The notes under the pieces are model-generated. The model was given only the letters and a program-made list of their open reading frames with translations, was not told where the DNA came from and did not search any database. Source: Alloactinosynnema sp. L-07 (GTDB lineage Bacteria; Actinomycetota; Actinomycetes; Mycobacteriales; Pseudonocardiaceae). From it: 64,000 nucleotides of DNA. Location of the stretch: contig NZ_LN850107.1 of NCBI RefSeq assembly GCF_900070365.1, forward strand, positions 6,696,001 through 6,760,000, read 5' to 3'. Each line of letters starts with the position of its first letter. The stretch's first letter is position 1. Both the position numbers and the translations under genes were made by a program. Below are positions 47,066 through 55,608 of the stretch, in pieces.

Positions 47066-48534
47066 GGGGTCCTCTCGATCGGTTTGGCGGCGGCACGCCA
47101 CAGGTGCATGCCCGCGTAGGAGCGCCAGGGGCGCCACGCGCGGCCCCGCTCGCTCAGGGCGTCCACTGTAGACGGCAGGCCGAGTCGGCCCGCGCCGGTG
47201 CGCAGGGCGATGTCTTGCAGCAGCAGCACGTCCGGGTCGCCCAGCAGGCGCATGGTGACGTACCCGGCGGTCCACGGGCCGATGCCCGTGAATGAGGTCA
47301 GCTTGGTCCGCAGCGTCTCGGCGTCGGCGCCGACGTGCAGGTCGAGGTCGCCGTCGGCGATGGCGGCGCACACCGTGCGGATCGTCTCGATCCGCCGCGC
47401 CGGTCCGGTCAGCACCTCGTGGCCGTGGTCGGCGATGGCCGCCGCGGTGGGGAACAGGGTGGTCAGGTCGCCGTCAGGATTGCCGAGCCGCTCGCCGAGC
47501 GCGTCGGCCAGACGCCGGGCGGCGGTGCGCGCGGCGGCGACGGTGACCTGCTGGCCCAGCAGCGCGCGCACGACGGTCTCGGCGCCGTCGACGCTGCCCG
47601 GCACCCGGATGCCCGGGGTCATGGCGACCGACGGGGCCAGGTCGGGGTCGGCGCCGAGGACCTCGTCGATCGCGGCCGGGTCGGCGTCGAGGTCGAGCAG
47701 GCGCCGCAGGCGGGACACCGCGCTGCCAAGGTCGCGCATGTCGGTGAGCCGCAGCGTGCACTCCAGATGCCCGGTCGCGGGCCGGACCGACGCGGTCGCG
47801 GGTCCGTTGGCCAGCCGCAATGTCCTTGCGTAGCAACCTTGTTCGGCCACTTCGACACCCGACACCGACCGTGCCGCGAGGAAGGCAAGCACGCCATCGG
47901 CGTCGAACGGCTCGCGAACCGCCAGGCGCAGTGTGACCCGCCCCGGCGCGGGCACCGGGACGCGCGGCGACCGCTTGGCGGCGATGCGCAGCTGGGTGGG
48001 CGTGGTGGCGAACACCGCGCGGATCGTGTCGTTGAACTGGCGGACGCTGGCGAACCCGGCGGCGAAGGCGATGTCGGCGACGGAAAGCGAGGTGGTTTCG
48101 ATGAGCAGCCGCGCCGAGTGCGCCCGGTGCGCCCTGGCCAGCGCCAGCGGACCGGCGCCGAGCTCGGTGGTGAGCACCCTGGTCAGGTGTCGTTCGGAGT
48201 AGCCGAGCCTGCGGGCCAGCCCCGTGACGCCGTCGCGCTCGACCACGCCGTCGGAGATCAGCCGCATCGCCCGGCCCGCCAGGTCGGCCCGCAGGTTCCA
48301 CTCCGGCGACCCCGGCACGGCGTCGGGCAGGCACCGGCGGCACGCCCGGTATCCCGCGATCTGCGCCGCGGCCGCGGTGGCGAAGAACTCGACGTTGCGG
48401 CGCTTGGGCGTGGACGCGGGACAGGACGGCCTGCAGTAGATGCCGGTCGTGCGCACGGCCAGGATGAACTGCCCGTCGAACCGCGAGTCACGGGCGGCCA
48501 CGGCGCGGTACCGCTGTTCCGGGTCTTTGAGCAC
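47062..48534 (-). CDS. alkA: Ada/AlkA fusion: methyl-sensing regulator and 3-methyladenine DNA glycosylase
   Basis: A 490-residue protein. The N-terminal Ada domain (about 1-75) has the four zinc cysteines Cys34, Cys38, Cys65 and Cys68, of which the first is the methyl acceptor. An AraC-type helix-turn-helix region follows (about 80-185), then the AlkA N-domain and the helix-hairpin-helix glycosylase with LTSFTGIGPWTAGYVTMR and the catalytic Asp in LLQDIALR. It should sense methylphosphotriesters, activate its own operon and remove 3-methyladenine. The GTG start has little Shine-Dalgarno sequence. Confidence 0.94.
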   Translation of the reverse strand: MLKDPEQRYRAVAARDSRFDGQFILAVRTTGIYCRPSCPASTPKRRNVEFFATAAAAQIAGYRACRRCLPDAVPGSPEWNLRADLAGRAMRLISDGVVERDGVTGLARRLGYSERHLTRVLTTELGAGPLALARAHRAHSARLLIETTSLSVADIAFAAGFASVRQFNDTIRAVFATTPTQLRIAAKRSPRVPVPAPGRVTLRLAVREPFDADGVLAFLAARSVSGVEVAEQGCYARTLRLANGPATASVRPATGHLECTLRLTDMRDLGSAVSRLRRLLDLDADPAAIDEVLGADPDLAPSVAMTPGIRVPGSVDGAETVVRALLGQQVTVAAARTAARRLADALGERLGNPDGDLTTLFPTAAAIADHGHEVLTGPARRIETIRTVCAAIADGDLDLHVGADAETLRTKLTSFTGIGPWTAGYVTMRLLGDPDVLLLQDIALRTGAGRLGLPSTVDALSERGRAWRPWRSYAGMHLWRAAAKPIERTP

Positions 48535-48597
48535 CTACCCATGCTGCCGGCGCCGCACTGAACCCGTCTGGCAGAAATCAGACATCTCGGTCCGAAC

Positions 48598-48635
48598 GAA
48601 AACGGGGGCCCACCCGCAGGTGGACCCCCGTTTTC
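48598..48635. terminator. Terminator downstream of the subtilisin gene
   Basis: GAAAACGGGGG and CCCCCGTTTTC, continued by CCACC/GGTGG across one mismatch, form a 17-bp stem with a 4-base loop. On the minus strand, the direction of the protease gene, it is followed by A/T-poor sequence, but the stem itself contributes a T-run. It also faces the divergent alkA promoter. Confidence 0.75.
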
Positions 48636-48649
48636 GTGCCGGTCAGGTG

Positions 48650-51600
48650 TTACGAGACGGCCTGAACCACCACGTCACCGGTACCGACGAGGATGTTCGC
48701 GTCGGTCCGCACCTCGACGGTGCCCAGCAGCACCCGGCCCGCGGCGGGCGCCGCGTTCGCGGTCACCTTGCCAGGGACGGTCCACTGCGTGCCCGCGGCG
48801 CGGGCGGCGTTGGCGTCGGTCACCGCGACCGAGCCGAACGCGGCGTTGGTGAACACGTCCACGTAGTTGAACGTCGTGGAGCCCGCGGGCACATCGAAGC
48901 CCTGGACCCGCGCCTCCCACTGGCCCGCGGTCGGGTTGGCGATCGTGACCGACTCCTCGGAGTCACCGTCAGCCGACTGGCCCCTGAGAACACAGTTGCC
49001 GTTGACGCAGTGGTAGACATCCAGGTCGAGGTCGGCGCCCAGGTCGGAGGTGCCGCCGATCGTCACCCGCAGCTGGGTCGAGCCCGGCGTCACGGTGATC
49101 GGGTAGATCTGCTCCTGCTGGTGGGCGATGCTCGGCATGGCCTGCTTGGCGCTGCCCAGCGTGGTGCCCGTGGCCCGACCGTTGAACGCGCCAAGCGTGT
49201 TCTTCAGCGTGTACTCACGGTCGACCGGGGTACCGATGGTCGCCGAGGGGATCACGTCCGGGTTGGGCGAGACCGACGCGCCGAGCACCGAGGTGGTCAG
49301 CGTGTACGGGGCCTGGGCGGAGTCGGAGGTCCGACGCGCCTCGACCACGATCTCCCACACGCCCGGCTGCGGGTTGCTCAGCGAGCGGGTGGTCGGGCTG
49401 CCGCTGGCACAGCCGCTGCCGGGAACCGGCGGGTTGTAGCAGTTCAGCGAGCTGCCCGAGTCGATGCCCACGCCGTACGGGTGGAAGCGCAGGAAGCGGA
49501 TCTGGCCCGCGCCCGCGGCCGAGCCGCCGCCCTGCAGGTCGACCTTGAGGGCCGGGGTACCCGCCGGGATGTTGAAGAAGTGCGACGCGGTCTCGTTGCG
49601 GTCGAGCTCGCCGCCCTTGACCACCGTGTAGTTGTTCGACGCGGTGAACTGGTCCGCGACGATGACGGAGTTCATGGTCTGCAGCTCGACCCCGGTGGTG
49701 GTCGGGCTGTCGAGGTTCAGCAGCGCCGAGTGCATACCGGTGGTGGCCGGGTTGATCTCGACCTTGAACTTGACCGCGCTGTTCTTCGGCAGCGTGACCG
49801 AGCCCGCCGAGGAGAACGTGCCGTCGTTGCCGACCCACTTGGCCTTGTAGGTGACTGGGGAGTCAGGGCCGGTGGTGCGGGTGAAGGTGTACTCGCGGGT
49901 GTACTTCTGGCCCTGCTTGACGCCCTCGCGGTCGTGGATGCCGGTGCCGATGCCCGGGTTCTTGAGGAACGCGGACAGCAGGGTGTTGACCGGCACCGCG
50001 GCGGTGATCTCGGTGGTGCTCGGGTTCGCCTTGAGGACGTTCCACGCCTTCTTGGTGTCGATCAGGCCCGCGCCCTGCTCGTACGCGCCGAGGGCGGTGA
50101 CGAAACGGGCGGAGGACTGGAACGCCGTGCGCAGCTGCGCGGCGGTGTGCGACACGTTCTTGGCCTTGGCCGCGCTCACGAGCAGCGCGGCGGAACCGGC
50201 GGCCTGCGGGGAGGCCATCGAGGTGCCGTTGAACTGCGCGAAGCCAGGGGGCAGCACGTAGGTGCCCGCGACGGGCTGGCCGTTCTGCCAGGTCGGGACG
50301 GTGGAGATGGCCGAGCCGGGCGCGATGATGTTCGGCTTGAAACCGCCGTCCTCACGCGGGCCGCGCGAGGAGAAGCCGTGCAGCGCCTCGAAGCGGGCCA
50401 TGTCCGAGCCGTAGTTGCTCTGCCAGGTGTAGCGGGTGATGTAGGAGCCGACCGACATGACCTTGGTCACCACCGACGGGTCGCCCACGGTGTTCACGCC
50501 CGCGCCGCTGTTGCCCGCCGAGATGAACATCTGCACGTTGTAGGTGTCGATGAGGCGGTTGTAGAGGATCGCGCGGTCGTTGCCTGGGGAGTCGTTGCCG
50601 TCGTTCAGCGCGGGGAGACCGCCGACGGACATGTTGATGACGTCGACCTTGGCGACCTCGACGGCGTAGACCATCGCCTCCATCAACGCGAAGTTGGTGC
50701 AGCCGGCGACGAACTGGCACACGCGCAGCGAGACGAGCTTGGCGCCGGGGGCGGCACCGCTCATCGGGCCGCCGAAGAGGCTGTTACCGGCCACGATGCC
50801 CGCGACGTGCGAGCCGTGCGCGCCGGAGACGATGCCGATGTTGACGGCGTCCTTGGCGACGTTGGTCTGCACGACGAACGTCATCGACTCCTTGACCGGG
50901 GTGGCCGGGTTGTCGGTGCCGAAGACGCCGATGTCGTACTTGACCTTGTAGTCGGTCATCGCCTTGTTGTTGGCGAACGAGCCGTCCTGGTCGGTGTCGA
51001 CCCAGACGGTGGCGGTGGCCGGGTTCCACGCCACACCGAACTTGCCCTTGCTGCCCGCGGGGTTGCCGTCGCGGTTGACGTCGTTGCCGACCTCGCCGCC
51101 CAGGCGCGCGTCGCGCTCGTTGAACTCGGTGAAGCGAACCTCGGCCTCGGCCGGGAGACCCACGCTGGCGCCGGTGACCTTGTTGGTCATGTGCAGCCAG
51201 GTCGGGTCGTTGTCGACCCTCGGGTCGGTCGAGGTGACCCAGTCGGTGATCTTGCGCTCGCCGGTGCTGGTGGTGTTCAGCGCCGGGTGGTCGAGGTCGA
51301 CGCCGCTGTCGACGATCGCCACAGTGGTGCCGCGGCCGTCCCAGGTCGGGTGCTCGTTGACGAACTCAGCCGCGTTGGTGTCGGTCGTCGGCATGTAAGG
51401 GTTGACGCGCTGCGTGTGCGAACCGGGCGGGTCCTGCGGCGTCGGGTCCTCGATGCCCTGCGGCCGCGGGTCGTCCAGCTTGAGGGACTCTTCGAGTTCG
51501 AAGCCCGCGACGTTGGCCAGCTTGGCGATCGTCGCGGCCTTGTCGATGGGGACCTCGGCGCGGACGTAGCCGATCTTGTCGGCCCGGTACTCGATCTTGG

Positions 51601-51880
51601 CGCCCGCGGCGGCGAGCTCGTCGGCCTTGCGCGCGCTGTCACCCTCGGTGGTGGCGATCATGACGCGGACGGTCTTCTTGCCAGCGCTCTCGGCCTTGGC
51701 GAGCAGCTCCTGGTCGTGCTTGTCGAGGCCGACGGAGCCCTGTTCTGCCTGGGCGGGTGCCTGTGGCGTCGGAGCGGCCCCCGCGCTCGGTACGACGGCC
51801 ATCATGGTGCCGACGACCGCGGTGGCCGCCACCATGCCTAGGGCGATCCGGCTGCGCCGGCGCCATTCGGGTTGAATCAT
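48650..51880 (-). CDS. Large secreted subtilisin-like serine protease (S8 family)
   Basis: A 1076-residue extracellular protease. A long signal peptide (about 1-35) ends in Ala-Gly-Ala-Ala. An inhibitor-like propeptide follows (about 65-135), then the S8 domain with Asp191 (AIVDSGVDLDHP), His355 (GAHGSHVAG) and Ser554 (FNGTSMASPQAAG). An insert of about 160 residues between Asp and His and a beta-rich C-terminal half of 450 residues with pre-peptidase-type domains recall tripeptidyl-peptidase II-like enzymes. GGAAGAGGG precedes the ATG. Confidence 0.93.
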   Translation of the reverse strand: MIQPEWRRRSRIALGMVAATAVVGTMMAVVPSAGAAPTPQAPAQAEQGSVGLDKHDQELLAKAESAGKKTVRVMIATTEGDSARKADELAAAGAKIEYRADKIGYVRAEVPIDKAATIAKLANVAGFELEESLKLDDPRPQGIEDPTPQDPPGSHTQRVNPYMPTTDTNAAEFVNEHPTWDGRGTTVAIVDSGVDLDHPALNTTSTGERKITDWVTSTDPRVDNDPTWLHMTNKVTGASVGLPAEAEVRFTEFNERDARLGGEVGNDVNRDGNPAGSKGKFGVAWNPATATVWVDTDQDGSFANNKAMTDYKVKYDIGVFGTDNPATPVKESMTFVVQTNVAKDAVNIGIVSGAHGSHVAGIVAGNSLFGGPMSGAAPGAKLVSLRVCQFVAGCTNFALMEAMVYAVEVAKVDVINMSVGGLPALNDGNDSPGNDRAILYNRLIDTYNVQMFISAGNSGAGVNTVGDPSVVTKVMSVGSYITRYTWQSNYGSDMARFEALHGFSSRGPREDGGFKPNIIAPGSAISTVPTWQNGQPVAGTYVLPPGFAQFNGTSMASPQAAGSAALLVSAAKAKNVSHTAAQLRTAFQSSARFVTALGAYEQGAGLIDTKKAWNVLKANPSTTEITAAVPVNTLLSAFLKNPGIGTGIHDREGVKQGQKYTREYTFTRTTGPDSPVTYKAKWVGNDGTFSSAGSVTLPKNSAVKFKVEINPATTGMHSALLNLDSPTTTGVELQTMNSVIVADQFTASNNYTVVKGGELDRNETASHFFNIPAGTPALKVDLQGGGSAAGAGQIRFLRFHPYGVGIDSGSSLNCYNPPVPGSGCASGSPTTRSLSNPQPGVWEIVVEARRTSDSAQAPYTLTTSVLGASVSPNPDVIPSATIGTPVDREYTLKNTLGAFNGRATGTTLGSAKQAMPSIAHQQEQIYPITVTPGSTQLRVTIGGTSDLGADLDLDVYHCVNGNCVLRGQSADGDSEESVTIANPTAGQWEARVQGFDVPAGSTTFNYVDVFTNAAFGSVAVTDANAARAAGTQWTVPGKVTANAAPAAGRVLLGTVEVRTDANILVGTGDVVVQAVS

Positions 51881-52219
51881 CCCTCTTCCTTCTTCCTCAG
51901 CAGGGTGAGCTGTGGTGACGCCTGGCACTCCGTATGCGGAGGTCATCAGGGCGCTCACGGAGTGTTGTTTAGGGGTGCCTAATTGACTAGCGTCCATCTG
52001 GGCTAATCGTCACCCGACCATGTGGCCTTTGTGAGCGCATTGTGCATGCATCGTCACTGGATAGGGGATCGTTACCGGTCAAACGGCCTCAATGGTGCGT
52101 ATGTCCGCACTACGACGCGCACCACTGAGTAATTGAAGTCGGATGAAACCGTTGGTAACGGTTTGGCGCGCGGCGGGCGCGGGGGACCGGGTCCTAGGGG
52201 GTCCGTAGACTCCCTCTTC
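51881..52219. other. 339-bp divergent intergenic region (subtilisin / ychF)
   Basis: Two perfect inverted repeats stand out: TTAGG-N4-CCTAA at 51969-51982, about 90 bases before the subtilisin gene, and AAACCGTT-GGT-AACGGTTT at 52146-52164, 56 bases before ychF. Either could be an operator. No gene is supported here. Confidence 0.5.
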
Positions 52220-52220
52220 G
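52206..52220 (+). promoter_or_regulatory. Leaderless promoter of ychF
   Basis: A TAGACT element (52206-52211) lies eight bases before the GTG start and no Shine-Dalgarno sequence is present. The spacing places transcription start at or next to the GTG, which is the pattern of leaderless actinobacterial mRNAs. Confidence 0.55.
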
Positions 52221-53299
52221 TGAGTTTGACCCTCGGGATCGTCGGCCTGCCCAACGTCGGCAAGTCCACCCTGTTCAACGCCCTGACGAACAACGACGTG
52301 CTCGCGGCGAACTACCCGTTCGCCACCATCGAGCCCAACGTCGGCATCGTCCCGCTGCCCGACGCCCGGCTGGCGAAGCTCGCCGAGATCTTCGGCAGCG
52401 AGCGCGTCGTGCCCGCCGTGGTGTCCTTCGTGGACATCGCGGGCATCGTCAAGGGCGCGTCGGAGGGCGCGGGCCTTGGCAACAAGTTCCTCGCCAACAT
52501 CCGCGAGGCCAACGCGATCTGCCAGGTCATCCGCGTGTTCGACGACCCCGACGTGGTCCACGTCGACGGGCGGGTCGACCCGATGTCCGACATCGAGACG
52601 ATCAACACCGAGCTCATCCTGGCCGACCTGCAGACGTTGGACAAGGCCATCGTCCGGCTGGAGAAGGAGGCCCGCACCCGCAAGGAGGCGCGCCCCGCCG
52701 CCGAGGCCGCCCAGCAGGCCAAGGACATCCTCGACGCTGGTCGGACCCTGTTCGCCGCGCAGAAAGAGGTCGACACCTCCCTGCTGCGCGAACTGAGCCT
52801 GCTCACGACCAAGCCGTTCCTGTACGTGTTCAACGCCGACGAGGGCGTCCTGCTCGACGACGCCCGCCGCGAGGAGCTGACCAAACTGGTCGCCCCCGCC
52901 GACGCGGTGTTCCTGGACGCCAAGGTCGAGGCCGAACTGCTGGAGCTGGACGACGAGTCCACTTTGGAACTGCTGGAGTCGGTCGGCCAGGCCGAACCGG
53001 GCCTCAACGCGCTGGCCAGGGCCGGTTTCCACACGCTGGGGCTGCAGACGTATCTGACGGCTGGGCCGAAGGAGGCTCGCGCGTGGACGATCCCGCAGGG
53101 GGCCACGGCGCCGCAGGCCGCAGGCGTGATCCACTCGGACTTCGAGCGCGGTTTCATCAAGGCCGAGGTCGTGTCGTTCGCGGACCTGGTGGAGACGGGC
53201 TCGATGACCGCGGCGAAGGCGGCGGGGAAGGTCCGGATCGAGGGCAAGGACTACGTCATGGCCGATGGCGACGTGGTCGAGTTCCGCTTCAACGTCTGA
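52220..53299 (+). CDS. ychF: Redox-regulated ATPase YchF (Obg family)
   Basis: Universally conserved ribosome-associated P-loop NTPase that prefers ATP, 359 residues. The G1 motif GLPNVGKST is at 8-16, the switch II region reads VDIAGIVKGASEGAG, the NxxE motif replacing NKxD is in FLYVFNADE, and a C-terminal TGS-like domain (about 275-359) ends in MADGDVVEFRFNV. The GTG start is fixed by the conserved N-terminus SLTLGIVGLPNVGKS. It appears to be translated from a leaderless mRNA. Confidence 0.96.
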   Translation: MSLTLGIVGLPNVGKSTLFNALTNNDVLAANYPFATIEPNVGIVPLPDARLAKLAEIFGSERVVPAVVSFVDIAGIVKGASEGAGLGNKFLANIREANAICQVIRVFDDPDVVHVDGRVDPMSDIETINTELILADLQTLDKAIVRLEKEARTRKEARPAAEAAQQAKDILDAGRTLFAAQKEVDTSLLRELSLLTTKPFLYVFNADEGVLLDDARREELTKLVAPADAVFLDAKVEAELLELDDESTLELLESVGQAEPGLNALARAGFHTLGLQTYLTAGPKEARAWTIPQGATAPQAAGVIHSDFERGFIKAEVVSFADLVETGSMTAAKAAGKVRIEGKDYVMADGDVVEFRFNV

Positions 53300-53319
53300 C
53301 CGAACAGTCCGATCCGACC

Positions 53320-54150
53320 TCAGTGGTGCCAGTTAAGCCCCAGAGTCCGGATGAGATCGCTCGCTAGGGCAGCGAAGCTGGGTGCCACGGTGGCGTCTCC
53401 CGCGGCCGCCAGGGACGCGAGCTTGGGGAGATCGAACCTCGGATCGGTCCCATGATCCCGGATGACTCTCAAGCCGCGTTCGGTGACCGGCCGCGCGTGG
53501 TCGTCAGCGACGTGTCGATGAATCCCGTCGACTAGATCTTCGGTCTCCACAGCTTGGAGTAGCCGAAACATATCGAGTGCGTCTTTTTCCTTCAGGCGGG
53601 CTTCCCTTCCGTTCGCCGCGTCCGCGAGTCGTTCCTCGATCTTTATGGCTTTCGCGATGAGCAAAGCCGCGGGTCCGGCGACCTGGACGCTGATCTTCCT
53701 GCTGTCTTTCTCATCCATGGCGCCGATCATGTGCCAAGATTTGTCGACCAAAGCTGGTTCGAGGCCGCTTGTGATGCGAGATGTTTCCCTGTCATGATTC
53801 GGGATCCGGCCTGCGCGGGCGGTCTTGCTGGTTGTTCCTGCTTGATGCGGAACAACCATGATGTCGACGGCAATATCGCCGTCGGCGAGCCAGGAGCCGG
53901 GATTCCTCCCGGCCTTGAAGCCAGCCGCCCTCATTGTCGCGGAGATCTCGGGGCTGTCGGCCAATCCCGATGTATCCAGGGCAAGGTCGGCGTCCGTCGT
54001 CATCGGAGGCTGCGCGAGTTGGCCTTCTCCCGCATGCATGTATACGGCTTGAGCGCCAACGAGTACGATATTTTCTAGATGCTTAGAGAGAGCTTCTAGG
54101 GCGTTGAGTAGGACTGTGCGGGCGGCAACATACTCAGGGGAATGGGTCAT
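53320..54150 (-). CDS. AbiEii-like nucleotidyltransferase toxin (putative type IV TA)
   Basis: A 276-residue protein with a nucleotidyltransferase core: VLVGAQAVYMHAGEG (residues about 29-43) corresponds to the first motif and TTDADLALD to the Asp-x-Asp metal site. The helical C-terminus includes LIAKAIKIEERLAD, as in AbiEii/MNT-like proteins. Its ATG immediately follows the stop of the upstream gene. In AbiE systems such a protein is the toxin and acts by modifying RNA. Lower GC and A/T-rich codons suggest acquisition by transfer. Confidence 0.75.
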   Translation of the reverse strand: MTHSPEYVAARTVLLNALEALSKHLENIVLVGAQAVYMHAGEGQLAQPPMTTDADLALDTSGLADSPEISATMRAAGFKAGRNPGSWLADGDIAVDIMVVPHQAGTTSKTARAGRIPNHDRETSRITSGLEPALVDKSWHMIGAMDEKDSRKISVQVAGPAALLIAKAIKIEERLADAANGREARLKEKDALDMFRLLQAVETEDLVDGIHRHVADDHARPVTERGLRVIRDHGTDPRFDLPKLASLAAAGDATVAPSFAALASDLIRTLGLNWHH

Positions 54151-55239
54151 CTACTCTCTCCAGGCGAGATCGGTTTCGGACAGAAAATCCATGAGTTGTT
54201 CGGCCTCTTGTGCCATGCGTCCTGGCAGAGTCAGTAGATCGGCGAGTACCTGCCCTAGCGGGGCAACGAGGCCCTGTTCCGAGAGACGTGATTGGTCGAG
54301 GAGGGAGGGTTCGCGAAGGGGGGCGATGATGACGTTGCTTGATTCTCGGCCGACACGGACGAGGCCTAGCTCTTTGGCGAGGGTGCGAGGATCTTGGGCG
54401 TACATGGCGAGGAGGGTCAGCGGGATCACCGAGATTGATGTACTTGGCAAGTAGGTGCGCGCGGCGGCCGAGCCAGTCATGCAAATATCGTCTCGATCGC
54501 GGACATGTTCGATTAGTCGTTGTAAGCCTCGTGGGGCGACGTAGTCTAAGGTCACGCCATTGGAGTTCAGGAAGCTGTAGTCTTTTGTCCAGCGATTGAG
54601 CAGTGCTCGGCGCCTGACCCGGACGATAGTTCCGTCTGCGTCACGGTCGATCGCTCCGGCCGCGATGAGGGCAGGCATGAGTTTGGAAACCGCCGCAGGA
54701 CTGCTGAATGAAAGGGCTGCAAGCTGCCTTATGCCGACCGGTGGGTCGCTATCGAGAAGACGGCGGATGATACGCCCAGCCGCGGGTCCGTTCAGTCGGG
54801 CGGTTGATTTGTTCTCGCGTTGGTGTGGCGGTTTTTCAGCTCCGGTGAGCCGGATAAGGATCGGCGGTTCGTTACTAACGATATATGTCCACCCGGTGGC
54901 GTCCAAGTAGTTGATCCCCCGGGCTTCGCAGGCCAACCGGAGGGGTGCGTTAATATAGTCGGTGACGAATAACAGGCGGTGTGGACTAGCTGCGGCCAAA
55001 GCGCTCAGATGTGTGGCGGTTTGCGTGGAGGACATCCGAGTTGACCCGGCCTCGATCATGAATGTGACTTCGACGCCAGAGTCGTTGCCAATCCTGACGG
55101 CTGCGTCGCTGGGCGTATCGGGCTTCGGCATGATGAGGGTTGCGTACCAGCGGTCGGGGAGGTTCGCACGCAGGGTCGCCAATGCAGGCCCGAGGATACT
55201 CGTTTCGTAAAGGTGCCCGTTTCGTCGCATGTGAAACAT
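54151..55239 (-). CDS. AbiEi-like winged-helix antitoxin/regulator
   Basis: A 362-residue protein in front of the nucleotidyltransferase gene. A winged helix lies at about 155-210 (PPVGIRQLAALSFSSPAAVS followed by RDADGTIVRVRRR), with unassigned domains on both sides. The gene order (regulator, then AbiEii-like toxin) and the adjoining stop and start fit a type IV toxin-antitoxin operon, although the N-terminus is not a standard AbiEi. ATG 55239 lies inside a nested palindrome. An upstream ATG at 55260 would add seven residues. Codon use is less GC-rich than the neighbours. Confidence 0.7.
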   Translation of the reverse strand: MFHMRRNGHLYETSILGPALATLRANLPDRWYATLIMPKPDTPSDAAVRIGNDSGVEVTFMIEAGSTRMSSTQTATHLSALAAASPHRLLFVTDYINAPLRLACEARGINYLDATGWTYIVSNEPPILIRLTGAEKPPHQRENKSTARLNGPAAGRIIRRLLDSDPPVGIRQLAALSFSSPAAVSKLMPALIAAGAIDRDADGTIVRVRRRALLNRWTKDYSFLNSNGVTLDYVAPRGLQRLIEHVRDRDDICMTGSAAARTYLPSTSISVIPLTLLAMYAQDPRTLAKELGLVRVGRESSNVIIAPLREPSLLDQSRLSEQGLVAPLGQVLADLLTLPGRMAQEAEQLMDFLSETDLAWRE

Positions 55240-55255
55240 GCTAGTTCTCGAAACG
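55218..55255. promoter_or_regulatory. Nested palindromic operator of the AbiE-like operon
   Basis: CATGT-GAA-ACATG (55228-55240) lies inside an outer pair CGTTTCG (55218-55224) and CGAAACG (55249-55255). It covers the start codons of the AbiEi-like gene and of a divergent small frame, so binding would block both. Confidence 0.5.
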
Positions 55256-55375
55256 GCCATCGTCCAGTCACTCGTTGGGCTGACCGGTACGGGTTGGCGT
55301 CGCCTTCAAGCCTCCGAGCGTCTCGACATCGCGTTGAAGGTCGCCGACCTGCTCGGCGCCCACGCGGGCCAGTGA
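55238..55375 (+). CDS. Possible 45-aa gene between the two toxin-antitoxin operons
   Basis: The frame starts with an ATG inside the nested palindrome and ends at a TGA five bases before the Doc operon operator. The 45-residue product is helical and looks protein-like (MLVLETAIVQSL, then LQASERLDIALKVADLLG) with a GC-rich third-position pattern unlike the flanking AbiE genes. It has no Shine-Dalgarno sequence. It may be the C-terminal relic of a longer gene cut by the AbiE insertion, or a small gene. Confidence 0.35.
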   Translation: MLVLETAIVQSLVGLTGTGWRRLQASERLDIALKVADLLGAHAGQ

Positions 55376-55379
55376 TCTT

Positions 55380-55398
55380 GCTACCACTTTGGTAGCAT
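55380..55398 (+). promoter_or_regulatory. Operator and -10 element of the RHH-Doc operon
   Basis: GCTACCA-CTT-TGGTAGC is a perfect 7-bp inverted repeat (55380-55396) overlapping a TAGCAT -10 element at 55393-55398. Only six bases separate the -10 element from the antitoxin ATG and no Shine-Dalgarno sequence is present, so the mRNA is probably leaderless and autorepressed. Confidence 0.65.
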
Positions 55399-55404
55399 CG
55401 CTGT

Positions 55405-55608
55405 ATGGCGATGACACTGCGGTTGACCGAGGAGCAGGAGCGTGCGTTGGCGCTGCTCGCGGAGGCTCAAGGCGTCAGCAAGCACGAAGCCGCTGTCCGC
55501 GCGATCACCGAGTCCGCCGCTCGTAGAGTTCGTGACAAGCGGGTGTGTGCGTTGTCGCGGGAGGGACGCGAGCGCTACGCGTCGCTCCTCGATCGACTTG
55601 CCCAGTGA
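55405..55608 (+). CDS. RHH antitoxin of the Doc system
   Basis: A 67-residue protein. Residues 3-45 have the ribbon-helix-helix pattern (MTLRLTEEQERALALLAEAQ then GVSKHEAAVRAI), and the basic C-terminal tail would bind the toxin. It overlaps doc by four bases (GTGA). It is an Arc/CopG-type antitoxin in place of the Phd type usual with Doc. Confidence 0.85.
   Translation: MAMTLRLTEEQERALALLAEAQGVSKHEAAVRAITESAARRVRDKRVCALSREGRERYASLLDRLAQ

Noticed and set aside
48440..51841. An 1133-codon open frame on the plus strand opposite the subtilisin
   Set aside because: The opposite strand has a complete S8 protease with signal peptide and triad; the plus-strand product is an Arg/Gly/Val/Asp-rich artefact.
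51969..51982. TTAGG-N4-CCTAA as an iron (IdeR/DtxR) box
   Set aside because: The half sites match, but the spacing is four bases where the 19-bp consensus has nine.
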